A stretch of DNA of 64,000 nt from JAUIIK01 sp963745675. GTDB taxonomy: Bacteria; Chloroflexota; Chloroflexia; Thermomicrobiales; CFX8. Under the pieces are notes generated by a model. The model had not been told where the DNA came from, made no database searches, and worked only from the letters and a program-made list of their open reading frames with translations. The position numbers were made by a program, and so were the translations under genes. The stretch lies in contig CAVUYM010000020.1 in assembly GCA_963745675.1 (NCBI GenBank), forward strand, positions 62,001 through 126,000, read 5' to 3'. Below, one piece after another: positions 7,272 through 16,602 of the stretch (positions are counted from its first letter, which is position 1; the number at the start of each line of letters is the position of its first letter).

Positions 7272-9318
7272 TCAACTCCCCGCTGGTTCGATCTGGATGA
7301 CCAGATTGCCGGATCGATCGACGCGCGCCGATGCGCCGGGCTCGATGATGATCGTCGTGTCAAGCTGCTCAATGATAGCCGGTCCGGCGACGGTCCAACC
7401 GATGGGCAGATCGTCGCGAATATAGACGGGCGTTGGCCACCAGCTTCCGTCGAAGTAGACATCGCGCTGGTTGGACGTTGGCTGGGATGCGCCCTCCGGG
7501 TTCCCGATGAACGCACTCAGGTCCGTTTCCGGTCGACGGCCAATGACGGTCGTTCTGACGGCGGAGAGCATGAGCCGCATCTCAGAGAGTTCGATGTCGA
7601 AGCGCTCCAGATAGGCGGCGGTGAAGGTCTCCAGGACAGCATGCTTCTCGAACGCTGGGCCGTCGATTGGAATGCGGAGAATATGCGACTGACCGCGATA
7701 GAGCAGGTCGGCCTCGTGGATGACGTCGATCCCTTCGACGGCGACGCCTTCGGATTCGATCAGCTGCCGTCCCGCTCTCGATCTGAGCCCTGCAGAATGC
7801 CCTCGATCCTGACCGGATCGACCGCTTCGAGCGGCTGGCCGATCGACTGCACGTAGTCGTGGCGCACGTTCGCCAGGACGCAGCCGAGCGCCGAGGTGAT
7901 GCCGGGGAAGCGCGGGATCGAGGATCTGCGGGATTCCGAGCTCTCGCGCCAGGGCGACTGCGTGGAGTGGTCCGGCCCCGCCAAAGGGGAAGAGGGCGAA
8001 ATCGCGAGGATCGTGGCCTTTCTCGATTGAGACCATCCGGATCGCTCCCGCAAGCTGGTTATTCGTGACAGCGATGATCGCTGCGGCGGCTTCGACCGCG
8101 TCCAGTCCCAGCGGCTCGCCGATCTTCTCAACGATCGCAGATCGTACGGTCTCGAGCGAGGCCGGATTGAGATCGCCCGCCAGCGAAGCCGGGTTGATTC
8201 TGCCGAGCAGGAGGTTCGCATCGGTGACGGTCGGCTCGGTGCCTCCGCGTCCGTAGCAGATCGGGCCGGGCATGGCTCCGGCGCTGTCCGGACCGATCTG
8301 GAGGATGCCGGCTTGATTGATCCTGGCGATACTGCCGCCGCCTGCCCCTATCGTCTGGATATCGATCATCGGTACCCGCACCGGGAGGCCATAGCCCAAT
8401 TCGCGTTCAGTCGTGAGAACCGGTTGGCCATCGCGAATGAGGGCGACATCGAAACTGGTGCCGCCCATATCGCAGGTGATGATGTTCGGGAATCCGGCGT
8501 CGCTCGCTGTCCGTGCAGCGGCGGTCGCACCGGCTGCCGGGCCGGACATGACGGTGTGGATGGCGTGGTCCGCAACGAGGTTGGCGGCCATCATCCCGCC
8601 GTTGCCCTGCATCACCAGCAAATCGTGAGACAGTCCGTCATCGCGCAGGCGGCTGTTGAGACGCCCGATGTAGCTGGAAACGATCGGCTGGATGTAGGCG
8701 TTGAGCGCTGCTGTGACGCCGCGTTCAAACTCCCGAAACTCCGGCAGGATGTCTGAGCCAGCCGCCAGATAGGGCGTCGGCCAGTGCTCGCGCGCGATCT
8801 CAAGCGCTCTCTGTTCGTGGGCTGGGTTGGCGTAGGAGTGCATGAAGTGGATCACCAGCGCTTCGAGATCCTGGTTTGCCAACCATTCGACAGCCTTGCG
8901 CACGTCCTCTTCATCGAGCGGCGTGAGCACCTCGCCCTCGGCGCTGATGCGTTCGGAGACTTCGAGCCTCAGATCGCGAGGAATGAGCGCCTCGTAGTAG
9001 CCGGTCATGCCGTAGGCGTTGGGGCGGGTGCGCCGTCCCAGTTCGATGACGTCGCGAAAACCGCGCGTTGTGATCATCCCGACCCGAGCGCCTTTGCGTT
9101 CGAGGATGGCATTCGTTCCTGCGGTGGTTCCATGAGTGATCGAGGCGATCTCGGGCGATCGGAACGCCGAGCTGATTGATGCCATTCAGCACTCCCTGAG
9201 CCTGATCATCCGGTGTTGTCGCGACTTTGGCGATCCGAAACTCGCCGGATTCCGGGTCGGTCAGCAGCAGGTCGGTGAACGTTCCGCCAACATCGACTCC
9301 AAGGTTGTAGCGTGCCAT
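7272..9318 (-). CDS. hyuA: Hydantoinase A / oxoprolinase family subunit, frameshifted
   Basis: This is the ATP-binding A subunit of a hydantoinase/oxoprolinase enzyme and works with hyuB downstream. The start ATG at 9318 gives MARYNLGVDVGGTFTDLLL, the family's phosphate-binding motif, behind a GGGGAGAG ribosome-binding site. Further blocks are ITHGTTAGTNAILERKG, ITCDMGGTSFDVALI, GAGGGSIA and FPFGGAGPLHA. The frame changes near 9150-9165. A compensating pair between about 7930 and 7780 hides the segment PGITSALGCVLANVRHDYVQ in another frame. With these repaired the protein is about 680 residues, the normal length. It is the first gene of the operon. Confidence 0.9.
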
Positions 9319-9413
9319 CTCTCCCCGGATCATTCTCCACGTCTCAGTATTGCTGCCCTATTGTCGCAGGAGTGAGCGAGTCGTGAGAAGGGTAGTGAGA
9401 TCGGACTGTAGGT

Positions 9414-10787
9414 CTACGGCGTCGCTGTTACAGACGGCGTTGCGGTAGTGGTCGCGGTCGCGTCCGGAAGATTGTTGTCAACGGTGACGTTGAGGCGGCG
9501 TACCTGGACGCCGTTGACGAAGACGAGGAATACATAGCTCTTGACGCCTTCGTCTCGGGCTGGCGCCCAGAGGTTGACCGGCAGGCTCAGCCAGCCCTGT
9601 TCAAACGAAGCTACTGGATAGTGATGGCGGTTGATGTGGCGATCATAGAGCAACGCGTCTACCTCGACGACATCATCTACACGCACATTTGAGAGTTGCA
9701 AGCTGAGCCACAATTGTGTTTGCTCGCTCGGATTCCCTATCCAACTGGTGATCGCGTCGCCGGTCGGATTTCCGGTCTTCGGGTCGAGTTCCCTGGTCAA
9801 CCGAATTTCAAGCAAGCTGATGCCGGACGAGACTGGAGTTGCCGTTGGCCCAACCGTTGGAGGGATTGGGGTTGCCGTCGGGCGCTCGAATGGGATCACG
9901 GTGAAGGGCAGCGTCAGGACCTCCGTGCCGTTCAGGAGAATCGTGACGTGATAATCGCCTTCGGGGAAGCTGGTGTCTGGCAGGAAGGTAAAGGTCATCT
10001 GGCGATCGAGCAACGTCGGCTCCGGCGGCAATACGATCTGGCCGCCATCGGGGGTGCGCTGCTCGATCAGGGTGTCACCCCGATAGAGGAAGGCGTTGAA
10101 GATCATGCCCTTCGGATCGACGTTCTGCGAGACCCGCACGATGGCGACGATCTGTGGCGCGAAGATGTCGAAGAGCTGCCCGGCTTCTACCGGCTGTCCT
10201 TCACGCGTGCCGAGCGCAACCGTCGCCTCGGCGATGACATCCGCCAACTCTCCTGTTCCAACTCTGAAGGTGTAGGAATCGACGAGGCGGTTGTTGATCC
10301 GAAGCTCGACGGAGTGTGGTTGCGCCGGATCGAGATCGGCCGTCGTCTGAAGGCCTAGCGATACCCAGCGGGCGGGGCCGGACGATTCCTCGACCATGAC
10401 CTCACTCTGGCCGATGATCTCATCGCCTTCAATCCAGAATGCCCGAAAGCGCACCGGGGGGCGCAGGCCGGTGACGAGCACTGAAAGGAACATCAATCGT
10501 GAATCGGACGGAATGACCGTCAACTCGTCAAGCGGTACACCATCGGCGTCGACATTGGTCGCCAGTGTGACGCGTTCGATGAGATATGGCGTTTCTCGGG
10601 CTTCGGCGGTCAACGCTGCGGCGAAGGGCAGGTGGGTTGGTCCGGGACCGGCCGGCACAGCGGCACGGGTGGCAGTTGGCAGGCTAGAAGCCTCACCATT
10701 CGCTGCGCATGAAGCGATCAGGCTGGCGACGAGCAGGAGCAGTAACCCGGCGCTAGCCCGAGCCAGGCGGGCGTTGGTATGACCCAA
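9414..10787 (-). CDS. Secreted lipoprotein with Thr/Pro linker, unknown function
   Basis: The protein begins with a lipoprotein signal peptide ending in the lipobox LIASC, so it is exported and lipid-anchored. The mature part has beta-rich domains that resemble immunoglobulin-like or carbohydrate-binding folds, a Pro/Thr linker around the phrase RPTATPIPPTVGPTATP, and a Thr-rich tail. I place the start at TTG 10787, which has GAGGAA just upstream and gives a signal peptide of normal length. Longer versions from 10835 or 10862 would lie further inside the recombinase gene, which this gene already overlaps by 35 bases. I cannot assign a function. The C-terminal domain is repeated in style, but not in sequence, in the lipoprotein at 40409. 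Confidence 0.7.
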   Translation of the reverse strand: MGHTNARLARASAGLLLLLVASLIASCAANGEASSLPTATRAAVPAGPGPTHLPFAAALTAEARETPYLIERVTLATNVDADGVPLDELTVIPSDSRLMFLSVLVTGLRPPVRFRAFWIEGDEIIGQSEVMVEESSGPARWVSLGLQTTADLDPAQPHSVELRINNRLVDSYTFRVGTGELADVIAEATVALGTREGQPVEAGQLFDIFAPQIVAIVRVSQNVDPKGMIFNAFLYRGDTLIEQRTPDGGQIVLPPEPTLLDRQMTFTFLPDTSFPEGDYHVTILLNGTEVLTLPFTVIPFERPTATPIPPTVGPTATPVSSGISLLEIRLTRELDPKTGNPTGDAITSWIGNPSEQTQLWLSLQLSNVRVDDVVEVDALLYDRHINRHHYPVASFEQGWLSLPVNLWAPARDEGVKSYVFLVFVNGVQVRRLNVTVDNNLPDATATTTATPSVTATP

Positions 10788-11769
10788 ATGCTTCCTCGTA
10801 CTCGTCAGCGACCTCCCGTGCGGTCTTGTGGACATAAATGCGAGTCGTCGCCGGTGAAGCATGCCCCAGGATCGTCTGCACCGTCGACTCCCTCACCCGG
10901 CGTCGGACCAGCTCGGTCGCCAGGCCGTGGCGGAACGAGTGCGGCGTGACGGCCGATTCAACCCCGGCAGCGTCACAAAGTTCGGTGACGATGTGCTCGA
11001 CGGTGCGCGGCGAGATGTGTTTGCCCGGCTTGCCCGGCGTATCGCGACCGGAGAAGGCCGGGTAAGAACCGATGCCGCGACCCTGATCACCCCTCATAGT
11101 CCAATAAGCCACCAGCGCCTCGGCCGTTTCGGTGTCGAAGAGAATAGTCCGGCTCTTTCCGCCCTTTGCGCGATAGATCGAGGCGTCGCCATTCCTCATA
11201 TCGATGTCGCGGCGGGAGAGGCCGCAGAGCTCCGAGACCCGCACTCCGGTCCTGTAAAGAAAGAGGATCATCGCCTTGACCTTGACCCGGCGCAGTTCTT
11301 TGGCCGGCGTTTCTGCGCGCTTGCCTCTCCGGACGAAGTCGATGATCTTCTCAAGATCGTCCTGGTAGACATCGGGCGGCGGCGGGGTGAACCGCGGCAT
11401 CAGCGCCTGGACTCTGGTCGTCAGCTTGTCGGTCGAGAGATTTGGATGGTAGTCGAAGGCGGCCAGATAGCCGTACCACTTGCGCACGGCGGCGAGTTGG
11501 GTCTGGAGCGTCCGCATCCGCGAGATGTCCTCGGGCGTGCGTAGATCGGCTGGCATCTCGTGAGCGACCCAGTTGGTGACGTGCTCGATCTCCAGTCCAG
11601 TGACCGGCTCTTCGCCCGGGTCGAGCCCGTAGTCTTTCTCTACATGTCGCAGGAACTTCTTGATGGCGTGGTCGTAGGTCTTGCGCGAGCGTGGCGAGAG
11701 GTGCAGATCTTCGTCGATGAATTTGCGGTGCGCGTCGCTGATGGTCGAATCCACGGAACCTCGGTTCAT
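10753..11769 (-). CDS. Tyrosine recombinase / integrase (XerC/D-like)
   Basis: This 338-residue protein is a site-specific tyrosine recombinase. It has an N-terminal SAM-like core-binding domain (about residues 12-105) and a catalytic domain (135-320). The active-site set is complete: Arg177 in TGVRVSELCGL, Lys202 or 205 in AKGGKSRT, His277-Ser-Phe-Arg280, His303 in LGHASPATT and the nucleophile Tyr312 in RIYVH. It could resolve chromosome dimers or move an integrated element; no other mobile genes are seen beside it. The start ATG at 11769 has no ribosome-binding site and lies only about 15 bases after the predicted transcription start, so translation may be near-leaderless. Confidence 0.93.
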   Translation of the reverse strand: MNRGSVDSTISDAHRKFIDEDLHLSPRSRKTYDHAIKKFLRHVEKDYGLDPGEEPVTGLEIEHVTNWVAHEMPADLRTPEDISRMRTLQTQLAAVRKWYGYLAAFDYHPNLSTDKLTTRVQALMPRFTPPPPDVYQDDLEKIIDFVRRGKRAETPAKELRRVKVKAMILFLYRTGVRVSELCGLSRRDIDMRNGDASIYRAKGGKSRTILFDTETAEALVAYWTMRGDQGRGIGSYPAFSGRDTPGKPGKHISPRTVEHIVTELCDAAGVESAVTPHSFRHGLATELVRRRVRESTVQTILGHASPATTRIYVHKTAREVADEYEEAFGSYQRPPGSG

Positions 11770-11770
11770 T

Positions 11771-11793
11771 GTGTACGTACACTCAGGGTGAGT
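11771..11793 (-). promoter_or_regulatory. Paired palindromes at recombinase transcription start
   Basis: A perfect 12-bp palindrome, GTGTACGTACAC (11771-11782), sits immediately before the recombinase ATG. It is followed by a second one, ACTCA-ggg-TGAGT (11781-11793), which partly overlaps the -10 box. Their position at and just after the predicted transcription start is that of an operator or of a hairpin that blocks the start codon. Binding of a repressor or the recombinase itself is inference. Confidence 0.5.
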
Positions 11794-11819
11794 ATAGGCC
11801 TCACGTGGATACCGGGCAA
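11791..11819 (-). promoter_or_regulatory. Predicted sigma-70 promoter of the recombinase gene
   Basis: On the minus strand TTGCCC (11814-11819) and TATACT (11791-11796) are separated by exactly 17 bases, a good match to the housekeeping -35 and -10 boxes. Transcription would begin near 11784, giving a leader of about 15 bases before the ATG at 11769. The -35 region is part of a 19-bp box that recurs in a promoter at 20587-20605. Confidence 0.6.
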
Positions 11820-11853
11820 GTGGGAAAGTACTTAGAGAGCGGCGGCTCCGACC

Positions 11854-12636
11854 TTAGCTAACCTGCTCTTGTAGGAACGGCATCACGATTGGCAGCACGA
11901 GGTCCGGGTTCTGGGCTGACATGTGGTCGCAATCGGGGATCTGGACGAAGGTGGCGTTCATCGTGTCGGCGGCCCACTCCGCGCCGTCCAGGAACTGTAG
12001 ATCGAGTTCGCCGCAATAGACCAGTGCCGGAAGGATCGAGGTGCTCAAATGGCCGTCAGTGAAGCCCTCCTCATCTCGGATGGCCTCCGTTGCGGCAGCG
12101 AGGGCAAGCGGGTCGTTCTGGTCGAGCTGAGCGCGTTCGTCGGATGTTGATGCGCCAAATTCGCCTTCGAAAAGTCCTGTGAATCCGTCGACACCGTCAG
12201 ATTGCAATTTCTCTATCCTCCGGTTCAACGGTTCCGGATCGCGTTCGTAGGGGTGCATGCCACCGATAACGAGGGACTGGATACGTTCTGCATGCTCCAT
12301 CGCCAGCGCGTAGCAAGTTGCGCCACCCATCGAATAGCCCCAATGGTGAGCAGCGTCGATACCTTCAGCGTCCATAACTGCAAGCACGTCGGCGACGCGA
12401 TGAGCCAGAGTGTATTCAGCTGGATCATGAGGCTTGTCGCTTGCACCGTGACCGCGGGCGTCGATCAGGACGAGCCGGAAATCCGTCGCAAGTTGATCGA
12501 CATAACCTTGTATTTTCCAGCGGTTGCCGGAACGGGAGAATCCGTGATGCAGGATCAGATCAGGTCCGTCTCCAACAACCTGATAGGCGATCTGGATCTC
12601 CCCGTTGCTCGCAAATTTGTGTGTATCCAGGGTCAT
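11854..12636 (-). CDS. Alpha/beta hydrolase
   Basis: This intact 260-residue protein has the alpha/beta hydrolase fold. The oxyanion-hole region is LHHGFSRSG (residues 29-37), the nucleophile elbow is GYSMGG with Ser102, and the likely acid and base are Asp212 and His238 (DCDHMS). RGHGASDKP is typical of the esterase / C-C hydrolase branch. There is no signal peptide, so it is cytoplasmic. It lies 59 bases after an isochorismatase-like gene on the same strand, and the two may form a small catabolic operon. The substrate is unknown. Confidence 0.9.
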   Translation of the reverse strand: MTLDTHKFASNGEIQIAYQVVGDGPDLILHHGFSRSGNRWKIQGYVDQLATDFRLVLIDARGHGASDKPHDPAEYTLAHRVADVLAVMDAEGIDAAHHWGYSMGGATCYALAMEHAERIQSLVIGGMHPYERDPEPLNRRIEKLQSDGVDGFTGLFEGEFGASTSDERAQLDQNDPLALAAATEAIRDEEGFTDGHLSTSILPALVYCGELDLQFLDGAEWAADTMNATFVQIPDCDHMSAQNPDLVLPIVMPFLQEQVS

Positions 12637-12695
12637 CGACCTGTCTCTCGTGTGTTTGCAACCTCCAGGTACGGAGGCAATCTCACTGTTATCGA

Positions 12696-13292
12696 CTACT
12701 CTTCAGTTTCGGAAAACTCCGCGTTTGCCCCGTTGATAATCTCATCCGTCGTCGCCAGATCGACGAACCAGCCGCCGAGAATGCTGTTGTGGTGCGCGAT
12801 GATCTGCTCGGCGCTCAGCACCTCGCCATCCCAGGTCGAGTGGGCATCGCTCACCAGGATCACATCATAGGCCAGTTGCCAGGCACTGCGGCAAGTAGTG
12901 TCAATGCAATACTCGGTCTGCAAGCCAGCGATGATCAGATCAGTAATGTCGAGTTCTTCCAATGTGCGTTGCAGTCCAGTATCGAGAAAACTGTCCGGAG
13001 TGGTCTTGATGATCAGCGCTTCACCACCTAACGGTTCGAGTGAAGGATGCACTTCGAAACCCGGAGAACCTACTTCGTCAATGCTGCCTTCGCCGCCGTC
13101 ATTCAGGACGAAGATCACCGGCAACGCTTCCTCACGCGCCCAGGCGAGGAGTTGCCCGGCCCGCTCGAGAAGTTCGGCGCCACGGTGGATCTGCGGTTCT
13201 TCATCGTTGAAGTTGCCAACCTGCAGATCGACGAGTAATAATGCCGCCAAAGTGTCCAGGTTGTCCCATCCGTCTTCACGTAGTTCGTCCAT
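12696..13292 (-). CDS. Isochorismatase-family cysteine hydrolase
   Basis: This 198-residue protein is a cysteine hydrolase of the isochorismatase-like superfamily (nicotinamidases, N-carbamoyl hydrolases, isochorismatases). The catalytic triad is visible as Asp22 in LLVDLQ, Lys96 in IIKTTPDSF and Cys129 in TEYCIDTTCRSA. Length and layout are normal for the single-domain form. It precedes the alpha/beta hydrolase by 59 bases on the same strand. Amide hydrolysis is likely, but the substrate cannot be predicted. Confidence 0.9.
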   Translation of the reverse strand: MDELREDGWDNLDTLAALLLVDLQVGNFNDEEPQIHRGAELLERAGQLLAWAREEALPVIFVLNDGGEGSIDEVGSPGFEVHPSLEPLGGEALIIKTTPDSFLDTGLQRTLEELDITDLIIAGLQTEYCIDTTCRSAWQLAYDVILVSDAHSTWDGEVLSAEQIIAHHNSILGGWFVDLATTDEIINGANAEFSETEE

Positions 13293-13323
13293 CGTTCACG
13301 TCACTTTCACCGGATAACGTTTG

Positions 13324-14037
13324 CTAGCGCCTGCGCGGTGCAGATGTCCCCGTGCCAATCTGGATCTTCCTCCAGAGTAAATAGGAATAGACCGAGGTTG
13401 CGAGCGCCACACCGACCAGGCTCAGTATCATAGCGATAAGGACGAAGCGCGTGGACGCGAATAGCCCGAGCATTGCCGTCAGGATTCCGACAATGAAGAA
13501 CAGTCGGCCGCCGGCTGCATGAGTTCTGCGCCAGACTTCGTCGTTGGAGAGCGTCCAGGGAGTGCGAATCCCGGCGATCCTGTTTGGCCGGAGCCGCCCG
13601 AGCTGGCTGCCGATCAACGCAATTTCCAGCCCCGCTCCAACCAGGATGACTCGCATCACCGGGACTCCCCAGCCAAGACCGTTCGCGATGATCGCGACGT
13701 GGATTGCCGCCAAGAGAGAGATAACCGCGTTGGTGATCAGCCGATATGCTGAGCCGAAGGTCGCGTCGCCTGTGTGCCCGGAATCGAGCCGCGGTGCTAG
13801 GAGCAAGACGCCCCACAGCACTAGCGTCATCGCGGGCAGAAGTAGTACGGCGGAAGTACGACCCATCGAACCATCGGCATTGCCAGACAGGTTCCAGTGG
13901 GTCTCGATGCGATCAGGGAGCGCGGGCCATGCGGCAAACCCAAAGAGTGTCATGGCCAGAAGCAATAGTGGGGCTATCCAGCGGCTACGCACGAACGATT
14001 CCTTGTCGACACGGCACATAGCGAATTCGGGCAGCAC
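13324..14037 (-). CDS. SdpI/DUF1648-family membrane protein
   Basis: This is an integral membrane protein of about 237 residues with six predicted hydrophobic segments. Residues 40-60 contain the DUF1648 signature PDRIETHWNLSGNADG and the C-terminal half holds the SdpI signature NRIAGIRTPWTLSNDEVWRRTH. In Bacillus subtilis SdpI protects against the SdpC toxin and acts in signalling, and homologues elsewhere are of unknown role. The start may be GTG 14037 or ATG 14019; neither has a well-spaced ribosome-binding site. No SdpC-like toxin gene is seen nearby. Confidence 0.85.
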   Translation of the reverse strand: MLPEFAMCRVDKESFVRSRWIAPLLLLAMTLFGFAAWPALPDRIETHWNLSGNADGSMGRTSAVLLLPAMTLVLWGVLLLAPRLDSGHTGDATFGSAYRLITNAVISLLAAIHVAIIANGLGWGVPVMRVILVGAGLEIALIGSQLGRLRPNRIAGIRTPWTLSNDEVWRRTHAAGGRLFFIVGILTAMLGLFASTRFVLIAMILSLVGVALATSVYSYLLWRKIQIGTGTSAPRRR

Positions 14038-14091
14038 TTCCTGGTCTCAAAGATCCTGTTGCGAGGCTCCAACCCTATCCGTAAAAGACCG

Positions 14092-15596
14092 CTATTCGAC
14101 GGCTTGAACGACGAGGTTGGTGAAGACGAACTCCGCTGGAGCATCACCCTCGGTCCCGTAATTGTTGACCAGGACACCGACGGCGCCGCCGGGCGGACCT
14201 GCATGACGGACGCTGTCGATGAGCACGCCGTTGATCAGGAACCAGAACTCCTCGCCGCGGACGACGATCGCTAGCGTCGTCCATTCGCTGGGTGGCGCGA
14301 CAGTGACGCTGCCATCAGGAATCAGCGGTTCGAATGTGTAGTTCCCCTGTGGATCGAACGTTTCATAGAGCGCTTCGACATCACCGTTGCCATCGACACA
14401 AAGCGCGTAGTCATACAGCTGTTCGAGTTGGTCGACACGTGTCTGGACACAGCCCTGCGATGCCGGATTACCGGAGATCATTCGCATCTCAACGCTGACG
14501 GCGATGTCAGTGAAGGGCTCATGGTCTGTTGAGTAGGCGCTGATGTAGGAGCCGTCGCCTTGATTGACCAGCACATGATAAAAACCGTCGTCGCCAAATG
14601 TAAGCATGCCGGATTCCAGATCTTCAATGACCCAGGTGCTGAAGTCAGTCTCTAGCAGGACTTCGCCAATCAGCGGGCTCCAACGTATCCGAGTCATGTC
14701 GAGCGTCGAACGGGCGGCGGATATGGCTTCCGGCATCGGATCGTACTGCGTGCCGCCCGCGAACGATGAATTGGTAGGAGAGCGGTCCAGCCGTAAGGCC
14801 GAGGACAGCGAAATTGCGGTCGTCGCCCCCGCCCTCGCCGTCGTCAAGTGTTGCGATGACGGCCCGATGCGCGTCGCCAAGCGGGTCGATCTGGATCTCT
14901 TCGGCACCAACGACTTCGTCGCCTAGAACGATCTCTTCGATGAAGCTGTTCATCTCGGCCTGGGCCGCCTCTGGCGAACCGAGCAGCACGACGCGCAGCG
15001 AGAAAGGCATCTGGCTGGCTGGCCTGGTCGACGATCTGGTCCGCCGGAAGTTCGAATTCGCGCATCGCGGCGGACTGGAATCCCCACTCGATCAGCTGTT
15101 GCTGGCGGGCTGCTTCATCGTCGAAATCGGAGGCGACCAGCGCGATATCGGCCGGATCCTTCGTCGACGATCACCATGCCTGGCGGGACATCGTCAACCG
15201 TCGGAAGAACCGCCAGCAGATCGTCCGGGATCTCGATGCCACCGGTGGAGCCATTATCTGGTGTGGAGTGGCGGTGGCGGTCGGCGCGACGATTGGTGGC
15301 CGGGTTGCGGTCGGAGCAACTGGCTGGGTTGGTCGAGGCGTCGGAGACGGTTCGACTTGTCGGACTCGGTTCGACGGTCGGTGCGGGTGTCGCGGTTGGC
15401 AACGTCGCGATCGTGGCGGTTGGCGCGAGTGTTGTTGTCGATTCCGCTACGCCAGCATCACTCTTCGGCGTGGCAGTGACGACGACCGGTGTCTGCGGTT
15501 GGACCATCGTCGTCTGCCACTTATGCAACTGGCTAATATCCCCGTGGCGATAGCGCCGAGCAGCATCAATCGAAAGAGTGTCTGAACGCGTGCCAT
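14092..15596 (-). CDS. Lipoprotein with Thr/Pro linker and LamG-like domain, frameshifted
   Basis: The gene begins at ATG 15596 with a lipoprotein signal peptide (LMLLGAIATGILASC). It then shifts frame near the cysteine into a Thr/Pro-rich linker (TPTATIATLPTATPAPT). A domain beginning EIPDDLLAVLPTVDDVPPGM follows, where the frame changes several more times (about 15350, 15140-15060 and 14700). The final 200 residues are in one frame: TDFSTWVIEDLESG through SEWTTLAIVVRGEEFWFLING. They resemble the jelly-roll LamG/3-keto-disaccharide-hydrolase-like fold used for binding or hydrolysing glycans. At least four shifts are needed to restore one protein of about 500 residues. The function is unassigned; it is most likely a surface-anchored binding protein. 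Confidence 0.65.
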
Positions 15597-15730
15597 CGCC
15601 TGTCTTTCTGGCAAATCGATCCCGACCCGGAGAATATCATAGCGTCGGATAACTTCGTCGAAATGGCGGTCGTGTTAATCTAAGGCTGGTGTCCAGCGAT
15701 CTTAAACAGAACAAAAATGTGAGGTTTTTC

Positions 15731-16269
15731 ATGGCATGGTATCCCGATCCGAAGTCCGTCCCCGAATCGCTCGACACCGAGGATCTGCATCTCGAGATGC
15801 TCGCTCCGAAACACGTTGACATCGACCACGACGCGTTCATGTCGAGCCGAGAGCGTTTGCTTGCCTGGAGCGGCGGGCGCTGGCCGCACGAGGGCTTCAC
15901 CCGCGACGAGAATATGAAAGACATGATCATGCATCGGGACGAGTTTTTGGCGCGGGAAGCGTTCGCATACACCGTGCTGAACTCCGCTCAGGAGCGCTGC
16001 GAGGGCTGCATCTACATCAACCCTGTGATGCGCAGCAATGTGGACGGAATTCGGCAAGACGCAGCGTTGCCGGAGTCCACCGCCCAGGTCAGCTGGTGGG
16101 TCCGCGATGACGCGTTGGAGCGCGACCTTGATCGCCAACTCATCGAAGGGCTGGTCAGCTGGTTTCCTCCAGATGGCAGTTCGATACTGTCACATTCCGT
16201 ACTCGCACCGACAACGCCCATGACATCGCCCTCCTCGAGTCGACGGCCTCAGCTGCATCGCGACCTTGA
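15731..16269 (+). CDS. GNAT-family N-acetyltransferase, frameshifted near C-terminus
   Basis: This is a GNAT-like acetyltransferase that would move an acetyl group from acetyl-CoA to an amine. I chose ATG 15731 because GAGG lies six bases upstream and the preceding part of the frame is not conserved in style. The chain reads LHLEMLAPKHVDIDHDAFMSS, then GCIYINP (beta-4 strand) and AQVSWWVRDDALERDLDRQL. Near 16173 one base is missing, and the natural continuation WQFDTVTFRTRTDNAHDIAL lies in another frame and ends at 16269. The repaired length is about 180 residues. It stands alone on the plus strand. Confidence 0.7.
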
Positions 16270-16602
16270 TCGCCAAAGACGGACCGGGTGATTCTTACCT
16301 GTACAAACTTGACTAACATGGTTAGTTATCCCTGACGGGCCATACTGTTTCGGCACAACTTCCGGCATTTCCCGAGTGGCGATGCGCTCGTTCGTTTTGC
16401 TCTCGATTTCACGCTGTTTCCGACATCGGTACAGAGATCGATCTCGCCAGATCGACCTTGTCCACGATGTCTGCGCCGTGTGGTGCCATACGAACTCTGG
16501 CACGTCGTGATCCGGTTTTCCCGACATTGGGCAGGGATAGCGCCGTATCGAAAAGATGAAGTGTTGAGGTCTAGAGCACAGCCGTCGCTAGTCGGTCAGC
16601 TG
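16270..16602. other. Intergenic region without recognised gene
   Basis: About 330 bases between the convergent acetyltransferase and 7TM genes. Short open frames on both strands do not look like real proteins, and I see no tRNA, strong terminator or repeat. Confidence 0.5.
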
